Shown here: one piece after another, positions 29,084-36,389 of the stretch | Layout of the letters: each line of letters opens with the position of its first letter | How positions within the stretch are numbered: position 1 is the stretch's first letter | The notes under the pieces: generated by a model | What the model was told of the DNA's origin: nothing | Databases searched by the model: none | Seen by the model: only the letters and a program-made list of their open reading frames with translations | Source of the DNA: Luteibacter rhizovicinus | Lineage (GTDB): Bacteria; Pseudomonadota; Gammaproteobacteria; Xanthomonadales; Rhodanobacteraceae | Assembly (NCBI RefSeq): GCF_004342265.1 | Contig: NZ_SMCS01000002.1 | Coordinates: 744,001 to 808,000 of the forward strand | DNA: 64,000 bases | Direction of reading: 5' to 3' | Position numbers and translations under genes: made by a program

Positions 29084-29545
29084 TCAGTCCAGCATCGCCT
29101 CGTACATGTAGTAGTGGCAACGCTCCATGCCCAGGCCCACGTACGTCGCCTGCGCCCGCTCGTTCTCCGTCTCGACGTAAAGCCTGATTCCCACGGCACC
29201 GGCCCCCTCGGCCATGGCTTTCACATGGACGTACATCTCGCGGAACACGCCCGAACGACGCGCCGCCGGCACGACATACACGCTCTGTATCCACCAGAAA
29301 TCGCCGTTGCGCCAGTCGCTCCATTCGTACGTTACCATCAGACAGCCCACCGGCACGCCGTCCATCTCGGCGACCAGATAGAACCCGCGACGCGGTTCGT
29401 CGAAGATCGCCGCGACGCCTTTCGCCAATACGTCGTCGTCGAGGCGCTTCGCCTCGGTCTCCCACGCCATCGCGGCATTCCACGCAGCGATATGGGCGGC
29501 ATCGGCCGATTCGGCGCGACGAACGTAGAGGGTATTCAGCGGCAT
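29084..29545 (-). CDS. GNAT-family N-acetyltransferase
   Basis: The ATG at 29545 gives MPLNTLYVRRAESADAAHIAAWNAAMAWETEAKRL, a standard GNAT start, and 153 residues in all; the longer open frame runs into ntrC. VGCLMVTYEWSDWRNGDFWWIQSVYVVPAARRSGVFREMY contains beta-4 and the acetyl-CoA pyrophosphate loop, though the loop is RRSGV rather than the classic R/Q-x2-G-x-G/A. YVETENERAQATYVGLGM forms the C-terminal part. Substrate unknown. It begins 4 nt after the ntrC stop, so it is probably the last gene of the ntrBC operon. Confidence 0.85.
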   Translation of the reverse strand: MPLNTLYVRRAESADAAHIAAWNAAMAWETEAKRLDDDVLAKGVAAIFDEPRRGFYLVAEMDGVPVGCLMVTYEWSDWRNGDFWWIQSVYVVPAARRSGVFREMYVHVKAMAEGAGAVGIRLYVETENERAQATYVGLGMERCHYYMYEAMLD

Positions 29546-29549
29546 GATG

Positions 29550-30935
29550 TTATTCCGTCGAAGGACGCCGCTTGCGCGACGCACCGAGTTTGCGGGTAAG
29601 CGTATTGCGACCGACCCCAAGCGCCGCCGCGGCGTGCTGGCGATGTCCGTCATTGGCGATAAGCGCCGCTTGAAGAAGCGTGCGATCCAGCGCATCGCGA
29701 GCCCGCGCGTGCACCTCCGTCTCGCCCTGGGCCAGGGCATCCTCGACCCACCGGCGGAGCGCGTCGGTCCAGTCGGCATCACGCGTGTCGCGCGCCGCCA
29801 CGTCGCCGAGATCGGTCGCGAGAATTTCGGGACCGGGCGCAATCACCGCCAACCGTCTGCACAGGTTTTCAAGCTCGCGAACATTGCCCGGATAATCGCG
29901 CTGCTCGATCAGCTTCATCGCACCGCGGGAAAACCGCTTCGGCGGCAACTTCAGTTCGTTCGCGGCGGCAGCGAGAAAATGTCGCGCCAGCAGCGGAATA
30001 TCGGCGCGGCGTTGACGCAGCGATGGCAACGCAATACGCACGACATCGAGCCGGTGTTTCAGATCCGCGCGGAAATGCCCACTAGCCACGCGCGCATCCA
30101 GGTCCTGGTGCGTCGCCGCGATAATGCGCACATTGCCGCGCATCAACTCCCGGCCACCCACGCGATAAAACTCGCCACCCGCCAGTACGCGCAACAGGCG
30201 CGTCTGCAAGGCAATAGGCATGTCGCCGATTTCATCGAGGAACAGCGTGCCGCCATCGGCCTGTTCGAAACGACCGGCATGACGGCGCGTCGCGCCCGTG
30301 AATGCGCCCGCCTCATGGCCGAACAATTCGCTTTCCAGCAATTCGGAAGGAATAGCCGCCGTGTTGAGCGCCACGTAGGGATGTCCGCGCCGCGCACTTT
30401 CGTCGTGCAGCGCACGCGCCACCAACTCCTTGCCGGTTCCGGTTTCGCCCGTGATCAACACATTCAGATCGCTTGCCGCCACGCGACCGATCAGGCGAAA
30501 CACTTCGCGCATCGCCGGACTCTCGCCAAGCAACGCATGCCCATCCGTCGCGGCAACGGCCGGGATCTCGACATCCGCAAGCGTCGCCAACGCGCGTTCG
30601 ACGGCTTCCACTGCCTGATCCAGATCGAATGGCTTGGCGATGTAATCGGCCGCGCCAGCGCGATACGCCGCCGCGGTCGTGGCCACATCGGTATATGCAC
30701 TCATGACGATCACCGGACCGATACCGCGCGACGTCAGGTCTTCAAGCAGACGCAATCCATCCTCGCCCGGCATGCGCACATCCGTCAGCAGCAATCCCGG
30801 CCGCCCTTCGGACAGCGCCGCGCGCACTGCGTCGCCCGATCCGAATTCGCGTACGCCATGCCCCGCATCGCGCAACGCCTCGGCCAGCACGAAACGTACC
30901 CCACGATCGTCGTCCGCGATCCATATCTCAGTCAT
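29550..30935 (-). CDS. glnG: Nitrogen regulation response regulator NtrC (sigma-54 activator)
   Basis: The 461-residue protein begins [21 protein letters not shown]. The receiver has phospho-Asp in [13 protein letters not shown] and Lys in DYIAKPFD. The AAA+ domain has GETGTGKE (Walker A), GAFTGATRR (sigma-54 contact loop) and [12 protein letters not shown] (Walker B). A Fis-type helix-turn-helix ([20 protein letters not shown]) ends the protein. When phosphorylated by NtrB under nitrogen limitation it activates sigma-54 promoters. Its start overlaps the ntrB stop by 8 nt. glnA is not within the window. Confidence 0.93.
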   Translation of the reverse strand: MTEIWIADDDRGVRFVLAEALRDAGHGVREFGSGDAVRAALSEGRPGLLLTDVRMPGEDGLRLLEDLTSRGIGPVIVMSAYTDVATTAAAYRAGAADYIAKPFDLDQAVEAVERALATLADVEIPAVAATDGHALLGESPAMREVFRLIGRVAASDLNVLITGETGTGKELVARALHDESARRGHPYVALNTAAIPSELLESELFGHEAGAFTGATRRHAGRFEQADGGTLFLDEIGDMPIALQTRLLRVLAGGEFYRVGGRELMRGNVRIIAATHQDLDARVASGHFRADLKHRLDVVRIALPSLRQRRADIPLLARHFLAAAANELKLPPKRFSRGAMKLIEQRDYPGNVRELENLCRRLAVIAPGPEILATDLGDVAARDTRDADWTDALRRWVEDALAQGETEVHARARDALDRTLLQAALIANDGHRQHAAAALGVGRNTLTRKLGASRKRRPSTE

Positions 30936-31941
30936 GGTGACGCTCCATGGGCAGGAACAACGAGAAAACGGTTTCGCCCGGTCGACTGCTGTAACGCAAC
31001 TCGCCACCGTGTTCGCGCGCTATTTCGCGCGATAGCGCAAGACCGAGACCCGTGCCGTCCGGACGGCCGGAAACCAGCGGCTGGAACAACGAATCGCGTA
31101 TCGCATCGGGTACGCCAGGACCGTCGTCAACGATATCGACGCGCAACGCGCTACGCACCGTGCGCTCGCCAAGTCTCGCCCCGTGCTCCACGCGCGTGCG
31201 CAACGTAATGCAGGCCGCACCGGCCTCCGTCGCATTGCGCGCCAGGTTCAACAGCACCTGCAACAAGCGATCCGCATCGCCCGTCGAATCGGGTAGGCTC
31301 GGATCGAAATCGTGTTTCAGACGCGGCGCGTCCGGCTGCGCTTCTATCAGCGCGTCCAGACGTTCGAGCAATTCGTGCACATTCACCGGCGCGATGCGCG
31401 CCGCGCCGCCATGTCGCAGCAGGCCATCGGCCAGTGCCGCAAGACGATCCGCCTCGGCGATCACCATCGCAGCCAACTGCTTCAGGTCCGCCTCCGCCAC
31501 GCGACGTTCCAGCAACTGCGCCGCACCGCGCAAACCCGCGAGCGGATTTTTCACCTCGTGCGCGAAACCGCGCAGCGTCGCCGACAACGGCGTAGCCGCG
31601 GCATCGAGCCCGGCCGCCAGTGGATGCAGTTCCAGCAATAGTTGCGAACCGTCGAGCGGCTGCACCGCCAGATCGGCGGTCACTTCGCGACCCCGCGCGA
31701 TCCCGAACGTCACATTGCGCAGATTGAACGCACGCCGCTCACCCAGCGCCCGCGCCAGTTGCCCCGGCAGCGAGGGCTCGCGCATCAGCAACCCCACGTC
31801 CTGCCCCACCGCCGTACGTGGCCCCACATCCAGCATTTCGCCCAGCGCGGGATTCAGCCAGACAACCCGCAACCCCGCATCGAGCACAGCCAGTCCCGTG
31901 CCCATCAAGGTCGTCAGGTCGTTCGGATCGGGTGCATGCAT
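30928..31941 (-). CDS. glnL: Nitrogen regulation sensor histidine kinase NtrB
   Basis: The ATG at 31941 gives 337 residues; an open extension to 32160 runs through a tRNA-like sequence and is not coding. An N-terminal PAS domain (TGLAVLDAGLRVVWLNPALGEML) is followed by the phospho-acceptor His in GFAHEVKNPLAGLRGAAQLL, the N box LNLARNATEAG, and the G boxes VDIVDDGPGVP and GTGLGLALS. There is no membrane segment, as expected for the cytosolic PII-regulated NtrB. It is the first gene of an operon with ntrC. Confidence 0.93.
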   Translation of the reverse strand: MHAPDPNDLTTLMGTGLAVLDAGLRVVWLNPALGEMLDVGPRTAVGQDVGLLMREPSLPGQLARALGERRAFNLRNVTFGIARGREVTADLAVQPLDGSQLLLELHPLAAGLDAAATPLSATLRGFAHEVKNPLAGLRGAAQLLERRVAEADLKQLAAMVIAEADRLAALADGLLRHGGAARIAPVNVHELLERLDALIEAQPDAPRLKHDFDPSLPDSTGDADRLLQVLLNLARNATEAGAACITLRTRVEHGARLGERTVRSALRVDIVDDGPGVPDAIRDSLFQPLVSGRPDGTGLGLALSREIAREHGGELRYSSRPGETVFSLFLPMERHHD

Positions 31942-32100
31942 TGCACCAATGTAGGGATTTCCGGGTAATGGTGCAAACTGGGATAGGGGCCAATTTGTTG
32001 GACGGATTCCCATAGTTGCGACAGCGGTACCAACTATGGGAATCGCTCGGTGACATCTTTGCGGCCCCGAATCGCGACTGGGCGAAGGCGTACGGGTGAG

Positions 32101-32151
32101 CCGGGGGTTGAAAATCCCCGTGTCGGCGGTTCGATTCCGGCTCGAGCTACC
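32101..32151 (+). pseudogene. tRNA-Phe-like 3' half (tRNA remnant, possible att site)
   Basis: The anticodon arm 32103-32119 has stem GGGGG/TCCCC (one G-T) and loop TTGAAAA with anticodon GAA (Phe). It is followed by variable region GTGTC, a T arm with loop TTCGATT (32130-32136, one stem mismatch), and an acceptor-like strand ending ACC at 32149-32151. No D arm or matching 5' acceptor strand is present upstream. A 3' tRNA half of this type is what an integrated or excised mobile element leaves at its attachment site. It marks the left edge of a lower-GC island. Confidence 0.55.
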
Positions 32152-32217
32152 GTTTACCAACGCTTCCAGACCCTCGCGAGAGCTGCGGCGCTAAAAACTT
32201 CCTCACTTGCTAAAAAC

Positions 32218-32739
32218 TCACGGCGTTTTTTGCTTCGGTGCGTTGAAGTATCGCGAGCGTCTGCTGAGCATCTTTCGCCCTTCGTCACGCCCGAACGTCG
32301 ATCGAATTGCGAAGTCATGCAACCCGTCAATCAACAGGTGCGCCGAGAGATTTAAGAAGTCCCAGTTTGGCAAGGTCAACGACCCGTTGACGATATAACG
32401 GAAGCGATGGCCTCTATAGGGATCAGACAGAAGGTCGATCGCATGCATCTGAAAATCGTGCAGCTGAATAAGCCTGTGAAGGCTTAGTGCCCGTGCCTCT
32501 TGAAGGGCTCGGGATAGGTCGTGTCCAACCTTCGATCGAACGTATGGCATTTCGATTCCTCTGGCTCGCAGGAACGATTTCAGCGCCAGCTCGATCGCCT
32601 GCCCCATGAGGGAGTAGGAAGGCATCGACGCGGGCGCCAGCAGCGGCGACGCACGAACCACTTCCGCCGCGACGCGGTAGTCATACGCGAATCGGAGCAT
32701 GCCGAACGGAGAGGTTCTTCCCCACTTTCCCAAAATCAT
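32218..32739 (-). CDS. HEPN-like protein with RX4H motif (putative ribonuclease)
   Basis: The 173-residue protein starts at an ATG preceded by GGGAG. Residues 42-80 read YSLMGQAIELALKSFLRARGIEMPYVRSK and VGHDLSRALQEA, matching the helical HEPN pattern (amphipathic helix with conserved Glu/Lys, then a His-Asp-Leu helix). R68-SKVG-H73 fits the RX4-6H signature of active HEPN RNases found in toxin, abortive-infection and CRISPR effectors. No nucleotidyltransferase (MNT) antitoxin gene is adjacent. The gene lies between two tRNA 3'-half sequences. The family assignment is by pattern only; a non-catalytic HEPN protein is possible. Confidence 0.55.
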   Translation of the reverse strand: MILGKWGRTSPFGMLRFAYDYRVAAEVVRASPLLAPASMPSYSLMGQAIELALKSFLRARGIEMPYVRSKVGHDLSRALQEARALSLHRLIQLHDFQMHAIDLLSDPYRGHRFRYIVNGSLTLPNWDFLNLSAHLLIDGLHDFAIRSTFGRDEGRKMLSRRSRYFNAPKQKTP

Positions 32740-32783
32740 ATCGCTCCCGCCCAGGGGCTCAGGCGCAGCCTATCGGAAAGACA

Positions 32784-32833
32784 CTTGACTGTTAATCAGG
32801 GGGTCATTGGTTCGAGCCCAACTTCGGGCGCTA
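32784..32833 (+). pseudogene. tRNA-Asn-like 3' half (tRNA remnant)
   Basis: Anticodon stem CTTGA/TCAGG encloses loop CTGTTAA with anticodon GTT (Asn). Variable region GGGTC, T loop TTCGAGC with a four-of-five paired stem, and an acceptor-like strand TTCGGGC plus GCTA (GCCA in intact tRNAs) follow. Upstream, GCCCAGG at 32749 could pair partly with TTCGGGC, but the D-arm region is too long and not foldable in the normal way. A terminator follows 8 nt later, as behind many tRNA genes. Best read as a degraded tRNA or an att duplication. Confidence 0.55.
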
Positions 32834-32841
32834 GGTTTTGC

Positions 32842-32870
32842 AAGGCCGTGCAATGATACGCGGCCTTTTT
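32842..32870 (+). terminator. Intrinsic terminator behind the tRNA-Asn-like sequence
   Basis: AAGGCCG (32842-32848) pairs with CGGCCTT (32861-32867) across a 12-nt loop and is followed by further T residues. The position right behind a tRNA-like 3' end fits a tRNA terminator. Confidence 0.6.
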
Positions 32871-32928
32871 CTTGGCCAACGTGTAAATTAATGTGTAAAA
32901 ATCAGTCCGTCTTGATCATGGATTGACC

Positions 32929-33843
32929 ATGCCGCCGATCGATATGTTCCCCGTACGCGCCCTGCCAGAAGATATCGAGCGGACGAACCTTGAGCAGCTC
33001 GGTTCGAAGAGCAAATTCTGGTTCGAGGAGCAGGGGCAGCGAGTGATGTTCAAGGAAGCCCGTCCTGCGACCGGTGAGGATTGGGCGGAGGTCGTGTGCG
33101 CTGAGCTAGCCCGGCTGTTGATGTTGCCGCACGCCAAGTACCAGCTGGCGACGTGCGGGGAAGCGCGCGGTGTCATCACGCCGTCGTTCATCCCCCCGGG
33201 TGGCCGTTTGATCCCAGGCAACGAATTAATCGGGCGAGTTGTCTCGGACCTTGAGACGGCAAGACGCGAAACTATCCATGTGCATCGGGTAAGCCGAGTC
33301 ATGGCGCTCTTGGCACATCCCGTCATCCAGCTTCCGAATGGCTTTGAAGCGCCATTTGACTTGCCGCGCGCAGCCGACGTGTTCGTAGGCTACCTATTAC
33401 TTGACGCGTTAACCGGGAACCAGGACCGCCACGATGAGAACTGGGGCGTCGCCCGAATCGAGCGGGGCGTTCACCTACTTCCTACGTTCGACCATGCATC
33501 AAGCTTAGGGCGGAACGAGCGGGACGAGGTGAGGGTTCGGCGCCTAGCCTCGAAAGAGGCAAATGCCGGCATGGAAGCGTATGTTAGTAAGGCCCGATCC
33601 CGCTTCTATGAGGGTTCTATCGACGGCCGCCGGATGACGACACTTGAGGCATTTGAAGCAGCAGCTCGGTTGTCACCTAAAGCGGCAGCGGGCTGGATCG
33701 ATATGGTGAGGAAGATCGACAACGACACGTTCAGATCCGTGCTTGACCGGGTCGATGGCGGCCTCATCAGCGAGCCAGGTCGAGAGTTCGCAGGAAAGAT
33801 GCTTGAAATCAATAGACTACGGCTGCTGGAGTGTGAAGCATGA
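32929..33843 (+). CDS. HipA-type kinase core protein (HipT-like), putative toxin
   Basis: The ATG at 32929 gives 304 residues; a TTG two codons earlier is the alternative. The N-terminal LGSKSKFWFEEQGQRVMFKEARPATGEDWAE (24-54) corresponds to the nucleotide loop and beta-3 Lys42, and LMLPHAKYQLA follows. TGNQDRHDENWGV (162-174) gives the catalytic-loop Asp166 and Asn171, and LLPTFDHASSLG (183-194) gives the metal-binding Asp188, both arranged as in HipA-family kinases. It is shorter than HipA and lacks the N-terminal subdomain, which instead seems to be on the next protein. HipA/HipT kinases phosphorylate aminoacyl-tRNA synthetases; the target here is unknown. It overlaps the next gene by ATGA. 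Confidence 0.75.
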   Translation: MPPIDMFPVRALPEDIERTNLEQLGSKSKFWFEEQGQRVMFKEARPATGEDWAEVVCAELARLLMLPHAKYQLATCGEARGVITPSFIPPGGRLIPGNELIGRVVSDLETARRETIHVHRVSRVMALLAHPVIQLPNGFEAPFDLPRAADVFVGYLLLDALTGNQDRHDENWGVARIERGVHLLPTFDHASSLGRNERDEVRVRRLASKEANAGMEAYVSKARSRFYEGSIDGRRMTTLEAFEAAARLSPKAAAGWIDMVRKIDNDTFRSVLDRVDGGLISEPGREFAGKMLEINRLRLLECEA

Positions 33844-34739
33844 AGGCGATCTTCGTGGCCATCCAAAACGAGCAAACGCGAGCTTGGACGCCAGTTGGCA
33901 GGCTGACCAAGGACGCCGGCGAGTATATTTTCGAGTACACCAAGGGCGCCGAGAAGGTTTCCGGCTTCCAGACGTTCGGCCGGATGAAGGATCTACACGT
34001 ACGGTACGTCTCACCAACGCTCTTCCCGCTTTTTGCGAATCGGCGCCTGCCGAAGAGCCGGCCCGAGTATGCGGAATATCTCGATTGGCTGGGTCTAACG
34101 CCGGAGTCGGGGTCAGACCTTGAAGAGCTCGGGAGGACGAACGGACGGAGAGCGACCGATGGAATCGAGCTTATCCCTTGTCCCGAGGCGGATGCCGAGG
34201 GGCTGTGCGAGCTTTTCTTCTTCAGCCGCGGGATCAGGCACGCCGCCGCTGGCGGTGGAGATCGCGTTGCCGCGCTCAAGCCTGGCGAGAAGCTCTATCT
34301 CTGCCGTGACGTTCAGAACTCTTTTGACGAGGCGGCTCTCATTCTGAGAACCGACGACCCTGTGGCGTTCGTCGGATATCTTCCTGCGTACTTCACGCAG
34401 GCGTTCTCGTCTCTCATCGACTCTTGCGGCCCTGAATGCTTGCGTGTGGTCGTCGAGAAAGTGAATTCCTCGGCCCCCACTCATTATCGGCTGCTCTGTC
34501 GCCTTACGTCGGTGTGGCCAAAAGGATTCGAACCGTTCTCAGGTGAGGATTTTCAGCCGCTCGAGCGGTTGGGTACTGAGGCGCACCATGGGATCGGACG
34601 GGTGAACCTGGCCGAGCCCTACGAAGTCGCGTACTGGACCAAAGCGCTTGGCATCAGCGAACGCGAATTGCGGGACGCTGTCGACTCGGCCGGAGCTTCT
34701 GTCCCGGATGTCCGGAACTTCGTAGCGAACGGTCATTGA
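33840..34739 (+). CDS. HipA N-subdomain-like / HIRAN / DUF3606 fusion protein (putative antitoxin)
   Basis: The 299-residue protein starts in an ATGA overlap with the kinase gene. Residues 1-85 (FVAIQNEQTRAWTPVGRLT, FEYTKGAEKV, SPTLFPLFANRRLP) resemble the N-terminal subdomain of HipA, the part that is a separate antitoxin (HipS) in HipBST systems. Residues about 125-195 fit a HIRAN domain (FFFSRGIRHAA, LKPGEKLYLCRDVQNSFDE and VGYLPAYF), a fold that binds DNA ends in repair factors. Residues 250-297 fit DUF3606 (RVNLAEPYEVAYWTKALG, then SERELRDAVDSAG). The combination suggests a kinase partner with DNA-sensing capacity. Domain calls are by eye; DUF3606 is the surest. Confidence 0.6.
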   Translation: MKAIFVAIQNEQTRAWTPVGRLTKDAGEYIFEYTKGAEKVSGFQTFGRMKDLHVRYVSPTLFPLFANRRLPKSRPEYAEYLDWLGLTPESGSDLEELGRTNGRRATDGIELIPCPEADAEGLCELFFFSRGIRHAAAGGGDRVAALKPGEKLYLCRDVQNSFDEAALILRTDDPVAFVGYLPAYFTQAFSSLIDSCGPECLRVVVEKVNSSAPTHYRLLCRLTSVWPKGFEPFSGEDFQPLERLGTEAHHGIGRVNLAEPYEVAYWTKALGISERELRDAVDSAGASVPDVRNFVANGH

Positions 34740-34882
34740 GGGAATGACCGGTCGCGACGCTTGAGACATGACGGCAGGACAACGCTGCCATGGATTCCTA
34801 CCGACGCTGTGCGCGCGACACGCGCGAACAGCGCCAGGCGCTGACCCGAACCTCGCCTCCCGCGGGCAGGGCTTTCGAAAAA

Positions 34883-34923
34883 CGGGACGGAGGTAATAAT
34901 TGGGCTTAACCACCTCCGTCCCG
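34883..34923. terminator. Hairpin downstream of the HipA/HIRAN operon
   Basis: A perfect 12-bp inverted repeat (CGGGACGGAGGT with its complement) encloses a 17-nt AT-rich loop, 144 nt after the HIRAN gene stop and 25 nt before the next gene. There is no T tract, so a bidirectional terminator or an operator are both possible. Confidence 0.5.
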
Positions 34924-34948
34924 GCTTCTGACAATGGGGAACGCGCAC

Positions 34949-35344
34949 ATGGATTGCCCTTTCAGAATGCGGATCCGCTGGCTTCTGGTTTGCGCCCTGA
35001 TGTGGCCAGCCATCAGCGTGCAGGCCGCGATACCCGACATGCGCGTACACCTTCCGACGTGTTACGCCGGGCCTGACACCTATGCCGGCGTGACTCGTCG
35101 GCGCGATCAGGGCCGTCCCATGGATACTCAGTTTCAAAAGGCCGTCTTGCCGCCACCAGGTAGCAGCGTCGACCTGTCCGCCATCCAGACCCGCGTGCAT
35201 AACCGGCTTGTCCGGGAGATTTATGAGCATCCGGAGTGGACACCCGATGAGGTCGCTAAGCGTTGGCTGGACCGATGCAAGGCCAACACCCAGAACCCGA
35301 ACGCACACCTGCCCCCAACTATCGGGGTCGAGACCCTGTTGTAA
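34949..35344 (+). CDS. Small secreted hypothetical protein
   Basis: The ATG at 34949 has a GGGGAA site and yields 131 residues; starts at 34934 and 34967 are in frame. A signal peptide is clear (MRIRWLLVCALMWPAISVQA, cleavage before AIPDM). The mature part has two Cys residues (LPTCYAG and LDRCKANTQ) that could form a disulfide, and a charged helix VHNRLVREIYEHPEWTPDEVAKRW. I do not recognise the family. It is a monocistronic gene in the island between the HipA/HIRAN pair and the repeat-rich region. Confidence 0.6.
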   Translation: MDCPFRMRIRWLLVCALMWPAISVQAAIPDMRVHLPTCYAGPDTYAGVTRRRDQGRPMDTQFQKAVLPPPGSSVDLSAIQTRVHNRLVREIYEHPEWTPDEVAKRWLDRCKANTQNPNAHLPPTIGVETLL

Positions 35345-35377
35345 AAACTTCTCGCTCTCCACGTCTTTATTGGTGAG

Positions 35378-35530
35378 GACGCAGCAGCGGTTCGCACACA
35401 GGTCTTGTGTAGAAGCGCGCTTGAGCGCGATGTCCTCGAGGTTGCAGGAAGTGCTGAACCGACGTGGTCGCGATAGCTCCATGCACCGCACTGGGTCCCT
35501 GCCTGCGCAGGGACGACGTTGAGGGGGAGT
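35378..35530 (+). repeat. Dispersed intergenic repeat, copy A
   Basis: This 150-bp unit contains CAGCGGTTCG, CAGGTCTTGTGTAGAAGCGC, GAGCGCGATGTCCTCGAGG, a TTGCAGGAAGTGCTGAA block and TGCACCGCACTGGGTCCCTG followed by GCGCAGGGACGACG. The same blocks occur in the same order at 59079-59237, and the last part again at 36318-36366 and inverted at 58887-58948. It includes the GTAGGAGCGC-type core known in Xanthomonadaceae and pseudomonads. Confidence 0.8.
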
Positions 35531-35546
35531 GGACGTCTTCGGCTCT

Positions 35547-35819
35547 TTAGGCAGCTTGGGACGAGGTGTCGGCGACATGACTTTTCTCGCGCCAGATCGC
35601 CACGACAAATTCCGCCGCTTCATCGACCAAACGTCGCACCGACGATAGCGCCTGCGACATCGACGTCGCATCGAAATCGGTGTGCGTCGAAAGCGCGAGC
35701 AGGCTCAGAATCGACGTCGATGCGGTAAGTCGCATCTGCGCGGCATCATGCAATTCGTCGACGGAAAGCGCGAGGTCGCTGTGGCAAACGGGGCAGGATG
35801 AAATGAGGGGAGAGGACAT
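35547..35819 (-). CDS. Small hypothetical protein with N-terminal CPVCH motif
   Basis: The ATG at 35819 follows GGAG at 6-nt spacing and gives 90 residues: MSSPLISSCPVCHSDLALSV, then a helical Ser/Ala/Leu-rich body ending VVAIWREKSHVADTSSQAA. A CPxC-type pair could bind zinc but only one Cys pair is present. I do not recognise the family. The 5' region is a long hairpin-containing leader, so regulation at the RNA level is likely. Open-frame extensions into the leader (to 36044) lack support. Confidence 0.5.
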   Translation of the reverse strand: MSSPLISSCPVCHSDLALSVDELHDAAQMRLTASTSILSLLALSTHTDFDATSMSQALSSVRRLVDEAAEFVVAIWREKSHVADTSSQAA

Positions 35820-36050
35820 ACACGGCTCCATGTGACCGATGAGCCGCCACCCGCATTGCGCGGGTGGCGGACGTGTCGGGGTGGAAAACCGGCTGTAACC
35901 CAATCCCGGCCAGACCGAAGCCTGCCCGACACGCCCGCCGTAAACGCACGGAAATGAACGCAGGGACCGAAGTCGCCTGCGTGGGTTAAACGAGATCGGG
36001 TTTCCACACCCGGCCATCGAAAGAGTCGACGGCCCGGCAAGCATCGCAAC
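35820..36050 (-). ncRNA. Possible structured leader RNA upstream of the CPVCH gene
   Basis: No convincing gene is found in this stretch. On the minus strand it holds a strong hairpin (CCGCCACCCGC/GCGGGTGGCGG, about 35850-35875) close to the ribosome site of the following gene, preceded by alternating GC-rich blocks such as GTGTCGGGCAGGCTTCGGTC and a GGTTTTCCACCCCGACA element that could pair with the GTGTCGGG block. The pattern suggests a cis-acting RNA structure. No known riboswitch consensus was recognised. Confidence 0.3.
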
Positions 36051-36389
36051 CCGTCACCCACGCATCCATCCGATTATTCCGAAAAACGCGTGCGATTTAT
36101 TGAGAGCGCAAAAGCCGCGGCTCTTCGCTACAACAAACCCCACCATCCGGAAGAGCCTGCCGCTGCCTTCGTCGCGACCGGTAGGAGCGCGCGTGAATCC
36201 GAAAGGACGAGGCAGTCATTGCGCGACGTGGGCGTGACGAGGGTAGCGGCAGGCTCTGTGCCATGCGTTCCGATGTATGTCACCGCGAAGAGCTGATCGT
36301 GCGTGATCGCGACAACCTAATGCACCGCACTGGGTCCCTGCCTGCGCGGGGACGACGGTGAGGGGTGGTGAGGGTGCCGCCGCGGCGCC
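36051..36389. other. Gene-free stretch with inverted repeats
   Basis: I see no gene here. AGAGCCTGCCGCT at 36152-36164 is repeated as its complement at 36246-36258, enclosing a GGTAGGAGCGCGCGTG core like the repeats elsewhere. A partial copy of the dispersed repeat (TGCACCGCACTGGGTCCCTG plus downstream block) lies at 36318-36366. Confidence 0.55.

Noticed and set aside
32050-32355. 101-codon frame crossing the tRNA-Phe-like sequence
   Set aside because: Its translation (GVENPRVGGSIPARAT) is the familiar by-product of reading a tRNA; no start signal supports it.
32749-32833. Complete tRNA-Asn gene
   Set aside because: The 5' acceptor pairing is partial, the D region is about 8 nt too long and unpaired, and the 3' end reads GCTA, so a functional tRNA is unlikely.
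32929-34739. Standard HipBA toxin-antitoxin system
   Set aside because: No HipB-type helix-turn-helix gene is next to the kinase, and the kinase lacks the N-terminal subdomain of HipA.
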